The translations under genes were made by a program, and so were the position numbers. A DNA stretch of 64,000 bases, from positions 24,894-88,893 of the forward strand of contig DGTF01000080.1 in assembly GCA_002394235.1 (NCBI GenBank). The letters are read 5' to 3'. How positions within the stretch are numbered: position 1 is the stretch's first letter; the number at the start of each line of letters is the position of its first letter. Shown in pieces: positions 34,515-43,946 of the stretch. The notes under the pieces are model-generated. The model was given only the letters and a program-made list of their open reading frames with translations, had not been told where the DNA came from and did no database searches. This stretch comes from Eubacterium sp. UBA4343 (lineage in GTDB: Bacteria > Bacillota > Clostridia > Lachnospirales > Lachnospiraceae).

Positions 34515-36923
34515 ATGGCAGCAAAAACTGATAAGACAAGCATAGAAAAAGAAAAGAGAAAGACACTGAGAGATCTGGAGATCGGCGAAACCGGGCGGAT
34601 CACCAGAGTTGGAGGTGAAGGTGCGCTTCGGCAGCATTTTCTGGATATGGGACTGATTCCGGATGCAGAGGTCACGCTGGTGAAGTACGCGCCGATGGGC
34701 GATCCGATGGAGGTGAAGATTCACGGGTATGAGCTGACAATCCGGCTTTCGGATGCTGAGCAGATCGATCTGGTACCGGTGAATCGCGCGGTATCCGCGG
34801 ATGACGAGGCGAAGAGAAGGCGGGAAGAGCAGCGCAGATATGAGCACCCGGGACTCGGAGAGGGAGGGAAGTACCATGTGAAGGCCGGAGAGCATCCGCT
34901 CCCGGCTGACAGGACGCTGACCTTTGCGCTTGCCGGAAACCAGAACTGCGGCAAGACGACATTGTTTAATCAGCTGACCGGGGCGAATCAGCACGTGGGG
35001 AATTTTCCCGGGGTTACGGTGGACCAGAAGAGCGGGCCGATCCGGAATCATCCGAATACTAGTGTCACAGATCTTCCCGGGATCTATTCCCTTTCGCCCT
35101 ATACAAGTGAAGAGATCGTTTCCCGGCAGTTTATTCTGAATGAGCATCCCACAGGCATCATCAACATCGTGGACGCGACGAACATCGAGCGGAATCTGTA
35201 TCTCACGATGCAGCTGATGGAGCTCGATGTTCCGATGGTCCTTGCCCTGAATATGATGGATGAGGTACAGGGAAACGGTGGCTCCATCCACATCAACAAG
35301 ATGGAGGAGATGCTTGGAATTCCGGTTGTGCCGATCTCCGCCGCAAAGAATGAAGGTATTGAGGAGCTGATCGAGCATGCACTGCATGTGGCAAAATATC
35401 AGGAGCGGCCCGGAAGGCAGGACTTCTGCAGTGAGGACGAGGACGGCGGAGCGGTACACAGATGCATCCATGGAATCATGCATCTGATCGAGGACCATGC
35501 GGAGGCAGCCGGTATACCGATGCGGTTCGCGGCAACGAAGCTGGTGGAAGGAGATCAGAGAATTGAGAATGCCCTGAAGCTGGAGCAGAATGAAAAGGAG
35601 ATGATCGAGCACATCATCATTCAGATGGAAAAGGAAAGGGGTCTGGACCGCAAGGCAGCGATTGCCGATATGCGGTTTGATTTCATCCGGCATCTGGTAG
35701 ATGAGACAGTAGTTAAGCCGAGAGAGAGCAAAGAGCGGCTCAGAAGTCAGAAGATTGACCGGATCCTGACGGGAAAATACACAGCGATACCGGCATTTGT
35801 CGGTATAATGGCATTGATTTTCTGGCTTACATTCAATGTGATCGGAGCGTTTCTTCAGGATGCGATGGCAAGGGGAATAGACGCTCTGACTGTAGTGGTT
35901 GATCATGCGATGACTGCAGCCCATGTCAACGAGGTAGTGCATTCTCTTGTCATCGACGGTATTTTCACGGGTGTCGGAAGTGTGCTGAGCTTTCTTCCTA
36001 TTATTGTGACATTATTCTTTTTCCTGTCTCTTCTGGAGGATACGGGATATATGGCACGGATTGCCTTTGTCATGGATAAGCTGCTGCGGAAGCTGGGACT
36101 TTCAGGCCGAAGCATTGTTCCGATGCTGATCGGATTCGGCTGTACGGTGCCTGGTGTCATGGCGAGCCGTACGCTTCCGTCAGACCGTGACCGGAAGATG
36201 ACCATCATGCTCACACCGTTTATGAGCTGTACGGCAAAGCTCCCGATCTACGGATTCTTCACCGCGGCATTTTTTCCGGGGAAAGGCGGTCTGATCATGG
36301 TCGGACTGTATTTTCTGGGAGTGCTTACCGGTATTCTTGTCGCACTGCTTTCAAAGGGCACGCTGTTCCGGGGAGAACCGGTTCCGTTTGTCATGGAGCT
36401 TCCGAATTACCGGATGCCCGGCGCCAAGAGCGTTCTGCAGCTTCTCTGGGAGAAGGCAAAGGATTTCCTGCAGAGAGCATTTTCCATTATCTTTATTGCG
36501 AGCATTGTGATTTGGTTCCTTCAGACCTTTACCCCGCAGTTTCAGGTTGCGGCGGATTCATCCAGGAGTATCCTCGCGATTATTGCCGGAGGAATTGCAC
36601 CGATTTTTGCGCCGCTCGGATTCGGCGACTGGAGAATTTCTACAGCGCTTATTTCCGGTTTCCTCGCAAAGGAGAGCGTGGTTTCGACGCTGAATGTGCT
36701 GTTTGGCAGTACGGCAGCTCTGCTTAAGACGCTTACACCGCTGGCGGCTGCGTCGCTTTTGGTGTTCTGCCTTCTGTACACACCCTGTGTTGCGGCTATC
36801 ACATCGGTTCGCAGGGAACTCGGAGGGAAATGGGCTGTTGGAATGGTGATTTTCCAGTGTGTCATTGCCTGGCTGATGGCGCTCCTGATTCACGGAATCG
36901 GTGTGCTGGCCGGGATTGGCTGA
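34515..36923 (+). CDS. feoB: FeoA-FeoB fusion, ferrous iron transporter
   Basis: Ferrous iron importer with FeoA fused to its N-terminus. 802 residues: FeoA SH3-like domain (about 15-90), charged linker, G domain (G1 GNQNCGKT at 141-148, G3 DLPG, G4 read as NMMD, 'SAA' G5), then the Gate/Core membrane region with FLPIIVTLFFFLSLLEDTGYMAR, FGCTVPGVMASRTL and FMSCTAKLPIYGFF (Cys-containing motifs of the pore). G4 is NMMDE rather than the classic NxxD only in spacing, and is normal for FeoB. ATG 34515 follows GCAGGA. The fusion is typical of Clostridia. Probably iron-repressed through the site at 34470. Confidence 0.96.
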   Translation: MAAKTDKTSIEKEKRKTLRDLEIGETGRITRVGGEGALRQHFLDMGLIPDAEVTLVKYAPMGDPMEVKIHGYELTIRLSDAEQIDLVPVNRAVSADDEAKRRREEQRRYEHPGLGEGGKYHVKAGEHPLPADRTLTFALAGNQNCGKTTLFNQLTGANQHVGNFPGVTVDQKSGPIRNHPNTSVTDLPGIYSLSPYTSEEIVSRQFILNEHPTGIINIVDATNIERNLYLTMQLMELDVPMVLALNMMDEVQGNGGSIHINKMEEMLGIPVVPISAAKNEGIEELIEHALHVAKYQERPGRQDFCSEDEDGGAVHRCIHGIMHLIEDHAEAAGIPMRFAATKLVEGDQRIENALKLEQNEKEMIEHIIIQMEKERGLDRKAAIADMRFDFIRHLVDETVVKPRESKERLRSQKIDRILTGKYTAIPAFVGIMALIFWLTFNVIGAFLQDAMARGIDALTVVVDHAMTAAHVNEVVHSLVIDGIFTGVGSVLSFLPIIVTLFFFLSLLEDTGYMARIAFVMDKLLRKLGLSGRSIVPMLIGFGCTVPGVMASRTLPSDRDRKMTIMLTPFMSCTAKLPIYGFFTAAFFPGKGGLIMVGLYFLGVLTGILVALLSKGTLFRGEPVPFVMELPNYRMPGAKSVLQLLWEKAKDFLQRAFSIIFIASIVIWFLQTFTPQFQVAADSSRSILAIIAGGIAPIFAPLGFGDWRISTALISGFLAKESVVSTLNVLFGSTAALLKTLTPLAAASLLVFCLLYTPCVAAITSVRRELGGKWAVGMVIFQCVIAWLMALLIHGIGVLAGIG

Positions 36924-37001
36924 ATTGCGATAAACACGGCGTTCTTTTGACCTTGCCGGAACAGCGGCTTCTGAACAAATTGTGAAATGGAACCGGTCGG
37001 C

Positions 37002-37029
37002 TTGACTTTTTTTCGCAGGATGCTATATT
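37002..37029 (+). promoter_or_regulatory. promoter of the small membrane protein gene
   Basis: TTGACT, 16-base spacer, TGC-TATATT (extended -10), about 80 bases before the TTG start at 37108. Confidence 0.6.
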
Positions 37030-37107
37030 ATTATTTAATACGAATAGATAGCGTACAATTTATTCCGCGTTTAACACGAGGAATTTCCAGAAGAAGAGGA
37101 GTAGACT

Positions 37108-37626
37108 TTGGATAATAAGCAGAAGAGATTAGAAAGGTTAAGAGTCCTCGGAGGAATAGCGGGAGCGGTCGGTATTGGATTGATCATTCTCGGATTCCGG
37201 CAGGCAGGTGTCAGTACTGTAAGATACATTGGATTTCAGATGATCGGTGCGGTTCTCCTGTTGCTGGGAATTACGCCGGCGATCCTTTACCGTCAGCAAT
37301 ACGGGGAGAGCAGCGCTGCGGAGCAGAATTCTTATTCTTCCGGAGCAGAGCAGGTGCAGGAGGATACGAGCTGGATTCCTGTCGGGGGCTGGATCTTTGC
37401 GGATGTGATCGGAATCACGAGAAACCTCCGTGCAGATGCCTCTTCCGGGGTCGAGTACTATGTGATCTGCAGATATCGCGATTTCAAGGAACATGTAGAG
37501 CACACCTTCACAAGCCGTTCCATGAAGGAATATCCCGGAAAGGAGATCATTGGCAAGCGTGTAAAGGTCTTCTTTCATTCCAAGGATCCGGGAGACTATA
37601 CCGTGGATCTGAATACCATTGAATAA
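37108..37626 (+). CDS. small membrane protein of unknown function
   Basis: 172 residues. Two hydrophobic segments near 14-32 and 40-60, a Ser/Gln/Glu-rich loop, then a C-terminal extracytoplasmic or cytosolic beta domain (VEYYVICRYRDF, KRVKVFFHSKDPGDYTVDL) resembling DUF3592-type modules; this is a weak resemblance. TTG start at 37108, with AAGAGGAG six bases upstream; no ATG is available at the N-terminus. Ends before a strong hairpin terminator. Confidence 0.75.
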   Translation: MDNKQKRLERLRVLGGIAGAVGIGLIILGFRQAGVSTVRYIGFQMIGAVLLLLGITPAILYRQQYGESSAAEQNSYSSGAEQVQEDTSWIPVGGWIFADVIGITRNLRADASSGVEYYVICRYRDFKEHVEHTFTSRSMKEYPGKEIIGKRVKVFFHSKDPGDYTVDLNTIE

Positions 37627-37662
37627 GAATGAATCATATAAACCGAATGATAGGTTGTTTTA

Positions 37663-37698
37663 AGATGCCGCCGGACCCGTCAGGGTCCGGCGGCATCT
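37663..37698. terminator. 16-bp-stem terminator between convergent genes
   Basis: Perfect stem AGATGCCGCCGGACCC / GGGTCCGGCGGCATCT with a GTCA loop. T tracts are modest on both sides (AAAACAACC reversed; CTAGGTTTTT 15 bases on), so bidirectional termination is likely. Confidence 0.75.
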
Positions 37699-37857
37699 AT
37701 TGTCTCTAGGTTTTTCCGTTCTGTGACCTTGTCACAGAAATGTCCCACAAGAATTTGTGTATGAACTACAGGAAGGAATAAAGGGCAGCTTTTTTCACAA
37801 GACGTTCTTATGACCGGTAATGATGCTGTAAGAGATGATCATTACCGGCGCTTGGAA

Positions 37858-39540
37858 TTAATCGGAATTTTCTCCGTTCATAATAGCAGCGTAACGCAGA
37901 AGCTGCTTCATAGAATTTATCCCGAGCTTGCTGTAGATATTGCGGTTATGGTAGCGGAGGGTGCTTTCCTTGATGTTGTTTTCCTCCATAATCTCTTTGG
38001 TTCCCTTTCCGGACAGATAGAGGAGGAAAATTTTCTTTTCGGTCCGTGTTAAGGTGTTCAGTCCGTTCAGAAACAGCTGATAGCTTTCCGGATCCACTTC
38101 TTTTTTACGTGCGTACACCAGGCGGGAGAGTTCCCGCTTGGCGTCATCATATTCTCTGTTCACACGGTTGAGTTCTTTCCGGGCGTTTTCTATTTCATTT
38201 TCCAACGCGGAGGTTTCCGCTTTTCTGTCATTTTCTATTTCCGAGAACAGAGTAAATAGCTCAGCGATTTCGGGAATCATTTCAGCTGTGTCTGTTTGCT
38301 CTCTGTTCTTCAGCTGGTCGAGGTTTTTCAGAATCGGGTTCAAAAAGCGCCGGCTGAAATAACGGCAGCAGAGCAGAGAGAGACAAAGGAGGACGGCGAA
38401 GATCAGAAGGACCTCGGCGTCTTCACAGAAAACCATCTGCTGATAATCACGAAGCGGAATGAGGATATAAGCGCGGAACCACTCATTGAGCCCGGCAAGC
38501 TTTACCTTCTCTGTGATTCCAAGATAGGAAGTAACGCGGTCCGTACAGAGTACCTGCTTTTCGGAGAGCTTTTTGGTGACGGTCAGCGTACCGGCAGGGG
38601 CAAGGTAGTATCCGTCGGTGGTTCCGCAGGACATGGAATTTGCGGGATCAATCTTCAGGGTGCCGGAGTCCTGTCCTTCCGGAGCATTGTGAATATCTGC
38701 AAGAATGCAGGTGAGATGACTCAAGGTAGTGGGCTGGGCTATTTTCTGTCGAAAAAAGCTGTCATTCACCTCAAAGCCGCAGACGCCGATAAAAGTTCCG
38801 TCAGGAGAAAAAAGCGGAAACAGCAGGAGCAGTACCTTATCCGAGGTTCCGGGCAGGACAAAAATGTCACTGAAGCTGCAGGTGTCCGGCTGCGCGCTGC
38901 TTTTCCAGGTGTCATACCCGGGGAGGTTCTGTGTGTGAAATTCCAGTGTCCATTTCCGATGTGGCATGACATTGTTTTTCTTGCCGATTTCCGTGATTCC
39001 GCGATAGAGAAGAAGCTCAGAATCGGAATCGGGAGAGCTTTTGCGTATATACAGGCCTGACCTTGAGTAATCCGCTCCGGTCAGGCCTGTATTGACGGTA
39101 GCGTCAAGCAGCAGAAATGCGCCGGAACTGTCTGTCTGAAGAAGCTTATCTCTTATCGTATCGAACAAAAATTCCTGGAGTGCTTTCAGATCTGTTTCGG
39201 AGTCATTGATCTCCGAAAAAGAGATATGTCTTCCGTTGAGGTAGTTCCGGATCTGTTCTGTAACAGAAAGCGACATCTGAAACCCAGTTGCCTCCAGTGT
39301 CTCAAACTCGGAGGAGATATCCTGTGAAAAGACCGTCATCTGCATTTGCAGGGAAGAACGAAAAGTGTTCCTTTGCCTCAGCGCGGTAACGATGACGGAC
39401 AGTCCGATCAGGAACGCAGCCATCAGAAGTACGGCGAGAAGAAACATATACTGGAAGAGCTTATAGCGCAAGCTGTTCCTTTTTCTGGTCAGTTCGCTGC
39501 TTTCGCCTGGTTTACGATGTAAAAAAGAGAAAAATGTCAT
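37858..39540 (-). CDS. membrane-anchored LuxR-type transcriptional regulator
   Basis: About 560 residues. N-terminal transmembrane helix (FLLAVLLMAAFLIGLSVIV), an extracellular sensor region of some 280 residues, a second helix (VLLIFAVLLCLSLLCCRYF), a cytoplasmic coiled coil (EIENDRKAETSALENEIENA, onward) and a C-terminal LuxR helix-turn-helix (LTRTEKKIFLLYLSGKGTKE, then STLRYHNRNIYSKLGI). This is a one-component design: sensing outside, DNA binding inside, with no kinase or receiver domain. ATG at 39540 is chosen; GTG 39546 or ATG 39552 are alternatives, all beside the GGAG. Only six to twenty bases separate it from the upstream solute-binding gene, so the two are one operon. Confidence 0.85.
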   Translation of the reverse strand: MTFFSFLHRKPGESSELTRKRNSLRYKLFQYMFLLAVLLMAAFLIGLSVIVTALRQRNTFRSSLQMQMTVFSQDISSEFETLEATGFQMSLSVTEQIRNYLNGRHISFSEINDSETDLKALQEFLFDTIRDKLLQTDSSGAFLLLDATVNTGLTGADYSRSGLYIRKSSPDSDSELLLYRGITEIGKKNNVMPHRKWTLEFHTQNLPGYDTWKSSAQPDTCSFSDIFVLPGTSDKVLLLLFPLFSPDGTFIGVCGFEVNDSFFRQKIAQPTTLSHLTCILADIHNAPEGQDSGTLKIDPANSMSCGTTDGYYLAPAGTLTVTKKLSEKQVLCTDRVTSYLGITEKVKLAGLNEWFRAYILIPLRDYQQMVFCEDAEVLLIFAVLLCLSLLCCRYFSRRFLNPILKNLDQLKNREQTDTAEMIPEIAELFTLFSEIENDRKAETSALENEIENARKELNRVNREYDDAKRELSRLVYARKKEVDPESYQLFLNGLNTLTRTEKKIFLLYLSGKGTKEIMEENNIKESTLRYHNRNIYSKLGINSMKQLLRYAAIMNGENSD

Positions 39541-39558
39541 CTTCACAGACATCTCCTT

Positions 39559-40923
39559 TCAGTTTTCCGGAGACCCCAGGCAGGAACAGAACTGCTCCCA
39601 GGTTTCAAGCTCAAGGGTGTCCGGATCCTCGCCGTCGAGATAACGTTTGTTCAGGGAAGACTGCATAGAACGAAGCGTGTCATAAAGATGGTTGGTTTTT
39701 TCGATAAACCCGCTGTCCGAAGGGAGCGGAGTAAAATGGCAGGTGTTCTTCACGACCCGGATGGCGTTGTATACAGAACGATAGGAGGGGCTCTGAAAGC
39801 GGTAGCTGTCGATTGCCTGGAAAGCTTCTTCTGTTACCGGAAAATAGCCCGTCTTCGCCGCAAAATCCAGATTCCGTTCGCTCTCTGTCAGCCAGTGAAC
39901 AAAAACGGAGGCGGCTTCCGCCTTCAGGCTGTCTGTCTTGAGGGCACAGATTCCGCAGCCGGTCTGTGGAGCCAGTGGAGCGGAGGCGACTTCCGGCCGG
40001 TCCGATACGGGAAGAGGAAGCACCTTCAGATTCATGGGCTCGGTTGTGTTGTCAGAATAGGTAACAATGTCATTAAAGTACAGAATGGCTGCGCTGGAAC
40101 CGGTACCGGCAGGAACCTCGCCGGTCATCATCTGTGTATTGGCGTAAAGATCAGAGACGATGATGTCCCCTCTGATCAGTGCATCCGCAAACAGCTTCCA
40201 GGAACTCCGCAGCACCGGATCGGAGCAGTTGTAACAGCCGTTCTTTATGATCTGCGTTCCTCCCATTTCGCGTGCGCTGAGATCTACATTCTGCACCAGG
40301 TAATCAAAAGCGCAGAAGGGCTTTCCCTTCGACCATTCCCTGTATTTCGCTGCCGTGCGGAAAAAGCCGTCCCAGGTTCGGAGGCTGCTGTAGGTGATGC
40401 CGGTATCCTCCTGAAATCGCTCAAACTCCGTTCCATTTACATAAAGAAGACGGGTGGATTTACAGACAGGGAAGACACAGAGGCGGTTCTGCAGGATTCC
40501 TTCGTCCACAAAAGCATCCACATAGGAATCCAGCTCGTCCTGTGAAAAAAATTCCGACCAGTCAACCAGATTCTCCGGCCCCAGAAGAGAAGCCGTTCCG
40601 GGGTAGCACAGAAACAGGTCGGGCATGGTGCCGGCACCGGGCTTTCCCTCCTGCGCTGCCAGAAGCTGTTCTCCGATCTCGGAAGCATTGGACATCCGGG
40701 TCACGTTGATGACAATCCCTTTTTTCATACCGATGGTTTCATTAAATTGCTGCACCAGAAGATTCATCGGAGAGTCTACCTGTTCTCCGTACACATGCCA
40801 GAAGGTGAGCGTTACCGGGTCCGATGGATTCAGGCGGCTGCCTCCCGAGCAGGCGGACAGGAGCGGCTGACCAATCAACAGCAGCATGGTGAGGAGTAAA
40901 GAAAAAATTGAGTGCTTTTTCAT
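39559..40923 (-). CDS. orphan extracellular solute-binding lipoprotein (family 1)
   Basis: About 454 residues. Lipoprotein signal with lipobox LLSAC (Cys25), then a family-1 sugar-type binding protein: VTLTFWHVYGE, PDLFLCYPGTASLL, WDGFFRTAAKYREW-like hinge and LKAEAASVFVHWLTESE. No permease or ATPase genes accompany it. It is directly upstream of, and co-directional with, the membrane LuxR regulator, so it may be a ligand receptor for that sensor rather than a transporter part (inference). Start: ATG 40923 (MKKHSIF) fits the AGGT spacing; ATG 40929 and 40944 are possible. Confidence 0.85.
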   Translation of the reverse strand: MKKHSIFSLLLTMLLLIGQPLLSACSGGSRLNPSDPVTLTFWHVYGEQVDSPMNLLVQQFNETIGMKKGIVINVTRMSNASEIGEQLLAAQEGKPGAGTMPDLFLCYPGTASLLGPENLVDWSEFFSQDELDSYVDAFVDEGILQNRLCVFPVCKSTRLLYVNGTEFERFQEDTGITYSSLRTWDGFFRTAAKYREWSKGKPFCAFDYLVQNVDLSAREMGGTQIIKNGCYNCSDPVLRSSWKLFADALIRGDIIVSDLYANTQMMTGEVPAGTGSSAAILYFNDIVTYSDNTTEPMNLKVLPLPVSDRPEVASAPLAPQTGCGICALKTDSLKAEAASVFVHWLTESERNLDFAAKTGYFPVTEEAFQAIDSYRFQSPSYRSVYNAIRVVKNTCHFTPLPSDSGFIEKTNHLYDTLRSMQSSLNKRYLDGEDPDTLELETWEQFCSCLGSPEN

Positions 40924-40950
40924 ACGCATATACCTGTGAATCAATCTTTG

Positions 40951-41007
40951 TAACGATTCCGGAGATTGAGAAAACTGGAGGTTATCGAGATAGTGAGTGA
41001 ATCGTTA
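40951..41007. promoter_or_regulatory. paired 9-base inverted sequences in divergent promoter region
   Basis: TAACGATTC at 40951-40959 and GAATCGTTA at 40999-41007 are exact inverted copies 39 bases apart, in the gap between the minus-strand solute-binding gene and the plus-strand lipoprotein gene. This spacing suits a looped or doubly bound operator, possibly for the LuxR-type regulator. Confidence 0.45.
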
Positions 41008-41166
41008 TTATTTTTAGTATTTCCCATCAAAACGGGGGAAACAGATGGGGACAAATCTGCTGATATCAGTATATTTAAATCATAAGACGGAAGCGCGCAT
41101 ACGACTGATTAAAGATTCTGAATCTATTATACACGAGGAATGAAAAATGTGGAAGGAGGTATTGCA

Positions 41167-43020
41167 ATGAAACGGAAGAGAAAATATTTACAAAATGGTT
41201 GTGCTATCCTGGTGGTCGGTATTCTGATTCTCTCGACAATGATTCTTGCCGGCTGCGGCGGAAAAAATATGAAGGGAAGCAAATATCTGGGGAAGTGGAA
41301 TGCTGTCTCAGCCGAAATGTCGGGGATGGAATTTGCCGTGTCGGATTTCATGGATGAATTTTCTTTCGTATTTAAAGAAGATGGGACCTGCGAGGCACAT
41401 ATCGATGATGAAGTAGAGAAAGGAAAGTGGGAGGAGACAGAGACCGGGGTAAAAATTAAAGACTCCACGGACACGATGGACTTAACCGATAAGGATGGAG
41501 ACCTGTATATTGAATATGAGGGAGTCAGCTTTCATTTTGAAAAAGAGGGGAGTGAAGGCGTCAGCTCAGGCTCATCGTCAAAATCGGTAAGCGAAATAGT
41601 AACGGAGAGCACCTCTTCTCAAAGTGTGACCGCAGCAGACAGCACTTCTGCCGGTGTGTCAGGGCCGCAATCAGAGGCAGACGGCAGCCGGGATACAAGC
41701 GGTACACATCTGGAAATGAAGCTCTGGGATATCTATTATCCGGAAGGGTGGACAGAGAATGAAGATTACAAGGGAGACAGCGAGACCAGCAGCTATGGAC
41801 GGCTGGATTATAAGCAGGGGGATACTGTTCTGGCGGCTGTGAATATTTCTGCGACAGTAGAAGACTGCAACGATTATCGGGATTTTCTCCATACGTCCGG
41901 TATTGACGCACACGCGCTGGCAGTCGATAAGACCGTGGAGCAGAAGAACATCGGCGGGGTTCCCTGTGTTTTCTCTGAAACGACGAGCTGGGGCGAACCG
42001 GTTCTGACCTATATGGGGAGAGATGTTGATTCCGGAACCACGGTAAAGGTAAGTATATCCGGTGAATATTCCGATCCTGCGGTGGAGAAGCTGATAAGCA
42101 ACCTGGCATTTCATCTGAAGGATACCGGAAATGAGGATTATCCCTGGCCGTGGGAGGGAGAGGCCTTCACTACGGATCATGAGCATTCCAAGATGATCGC
42201 GGATACTACGATAACCTCTGTATGGGTTCCGGTTGAGGAACCGCTTCTGGCGCATGACATTTTCAGCGGAAGAATGGCTGCGGTTGGTGACAGAGTGTTT
42301 ATATTACTGGATAATGTTTTGTATGAATACACACTGGGAGACTCACTGACACTGAAGAATACCATGAAGCTGGAGGATGATTATGAAGAACTTTCCGCTG
42401 ACCAGAACGGAAATCTGTACCTGACAGGCTTTATGTCTCCGATGCTTACGGTAAAAGATGGTCAGATCATTGCGGCAAACGACGATATTGACAAGTCGGT
42501 TATACACAGCAGCGGAACCTGGGGGCTTTCCTGGTTTTTCGGGTCAGAACCGGAGAAAGTAGTCTTTGACGGAAGTAAGGCCTCGAAAGAAGCATGGTCC
42601 GGTTTTTCCAACGAGAGTATCAATACTGTGAGCCTGAGTGAAAACCACATCTTCATCGCAGGCGAGGATCCGGATACGCAGAATGAAGCCATCTGGGTTT
42701 TGGACACCGAAGGAAATCAACAGATGGAGCTTGGAAACCAGGAATTTGGAGGAGAACAGTCTCTGGGCAGTATTACAGATATCCAGGAGACGGAAAAAGG
42801 ATTTATCGGTCTGGATGGAAATATGCGGAACCTGTTATTCTGGAAGAGCGACGGCAGTTTCCTGGGATCGGCAGAGGACAGTGAACTTTTCGGAACTAAC
42901 TATCCCTGGATCAGTGCAGCTGCAAGACTGTCAGACGGCACCGTGCTTGTAGGTATGACGGAGGACAGAGCGGACAATTCCGCGACAGAGTTTATCGTTT
43001 ACAGAGTCAGCGGATTCTGA
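41167..43020 (+). CDS. large cell-surface lipoprotein
   Basis: 617 residues. Lipobox ILAGC (Cys30), then a small lipocalin-like module (YLGKWNAVSAEM ... FKEDGTCEAHIDD ... GKWEETETGVKI), a Ser/Thr-rich linker about 130-180, a middle domain (WDIYYPEGWTENEDYKGD, onward) and a C-terminal region with repeated short strands that look like a beta-propeller (SLSENHIFIAGEDPDTQNEA, then IWVLDTEGN). Not assigned to a named family. ATG 41167 follows GGAAGGAGG. It is 14 bases before the AIM24 gene, so likely co-transcribed. Confidence 0.75.
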   Translation: MKRKRKYLQNGCAILVVGILILSTMILAGCGGKNMKGSKYLGKWNAVSAEMSGMEFAVSDFMDEFSFVFKEDGTCEAHIDDEVEKGKWEETETGVKIKDSTDTMDLTDKDGDLYIEYEGVSFHFEKEGSEGVSSGSSSKSVSEIVTESTSSQSVTAADSTSAGVSGPQSEADGSRDTSGTHLEMKLWDIYYPEGWTENEDYKGDSETSSYGRLDYKQGDTVLAAVNISATVEDCNDYRDFLHTSGIDAHALAVDKTVEQKNIGGVPCVFSETTSWGEPVLTYMGRDVDSGTTVKVSISGEYSDPAVEKLISNLAFHLKDTGNEDYPWPWEGEAFTTDHEHSKMIADTTITSVWVPVEEPLLAHDIFSGRMAAVGDRVFILLDNVLYEYTLGDSLTLKNTMKLEDDYEELSADQNGNLYLTGFMSPMLTVKDGQIIAANDDIDKSVIHSSGTWGLSWFFGSEPEKVVFDGSKASKEAWSGFSNESINTVSLSENHIFIAGEDPDTQNEAIWVLDTEGNQQMELGNQEFGGEQSLGSITDIQETEKGFIGLDGNMRNLLFWKSDGSFLGSAEDSELFGTNYPWISAAARLSDGTVLVGMTEDRADNSATEFIVYRVSGF

Positions 43021-43034
43021 GAAAGGAGAGATTT

Positions 43035-43715
43035 ATGAGGTATGAAATAAAAGGCGGAAGTCTTCCGGTGGTGGAGTGTTATCTTCAGGCCGGAGAGTCT
43101 ATGATGACGGAGAGCGGAAGCATGAGCTGGATGAGTCCGAATATGAAAATGGAAACGACTTCCGGCGGAGGGATCAAGAAAATGTTTGGAAGAATGCTCT
43201 CTGGTGAGAATATCTTTCAGAATCGTTATACGGCGCAGAATGGAGAGGGTATGATTGCCTTTGCGTCCAGCTTTCCAGGATCTATCAATGCAATTGAGAT
43301 TTCACCGGGTAAAAGCGTAATCGTGCAGAAAAAGGCCTATCTCGCCGCACAGGAAAGTGTGGAGCTGTCTATGTACTTTCAGAAAAGCCTTGGCAAAGGT
43401 CTCTTTGGGGGAGAAGGTTTTGTCATGCAGAAGCTTTCCGGACAGGGAACCGCATTTATTGAGATCGACGGTTTCGGCTGTGAATACATCCTGCAGGAAG
43501 GACAGGAAATGATTGTAGATACCGGTTATCTTGCAGCCATGGATGAAAGCTGCAGTATGGAAGTGGTGACGGTACCCGGCGTGAAAAATATGCTGCTGGG
43601 AGGAGAGGGTGTCTTTAATACGGTGGTCCGCGGTCCGGGCAAAATTATCCTTCAGACCATGCCCATTTCCAATGTCGCAGCACTGCTGGCACCGTATTTT
43701 GATAAAAAGTCGTGA
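43035..43715 (+). CDS. AIM24/TIGR00266 family protein
   Basis: 226-residue protein of the TIGR00266 (AIM24, tryptophan RNA-binding attenuator-like fold) family: MRYEIKGGSLPVVECYLQAG, MTESGSMSWMSPNM, and GGEGVFNTVVRGPGKIILQT at the C-terminus. Soluble, cytoplasmic; biochemical role unknown. AAAGGAGAG precedes ATG 43035. Confidence 0.9.
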   Translation: MRYEIKGGSLPVVECYLQAGESMMTESGSMSWMSPNMKMETTSGGGIKKMFGRMLSGENIFQNRYTAQNGEGMIAFASSFPGSINAIEISPGKSVIVQKKAYLAAQESVELSMYFQKSLGKGLFGGEGFVMQKLSGQGTAFIEIDGFGCEYILQEGQEMIVDTGYLAAMDESCSMEVVTVPGVKNMLLGGEGVFNTVVRGPGKIILQTMPISNVAALLAPYFDKKS

Positions 43716-43758
43716 CAACGAGATAAAACGCGACATTTCGCGGTGTCCGTATAAAGGA

Positions 43759-43806
43759 AATGCCCTGTCCGGAATCGTTAAACGAAGCGATTCCGGACAG
43801 GGCATT
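43759..43806. terminator. 19-bp-stem bidirectional terminator
   Basis: AATGCCCTGTCCGGAATCG pairs perfectly with CGATTCCGGACAGGGCATT, ten-base loop; A/T tracts on both sides. Lies between the convergent AIM24 and alcohol dehydrogenase genes. The rest of the 231-base gap has only degenerate CATCAATGCGC-like repeats around 43820-43885. Confidence 0.85.
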
Positions 43807-43946
43807 AAAAATTATCTCTTTATATCAATGCGCTTTGTATTCAGGCACTTCGTATCCATGCGGCTCACATCAATGCGCATCATGGTATTGATCAGCATAG
43901 CTATGTTCTGTATGTCTATAACCTGAGTAGTCTTTTTCGGAGCAGA

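Noticed and set aside
34476-35942. 488-codon minus-strand frame opposite FeoAB
   Set aside because: FeoAB motifs are complete on the plus strand; the antisense frame has none.
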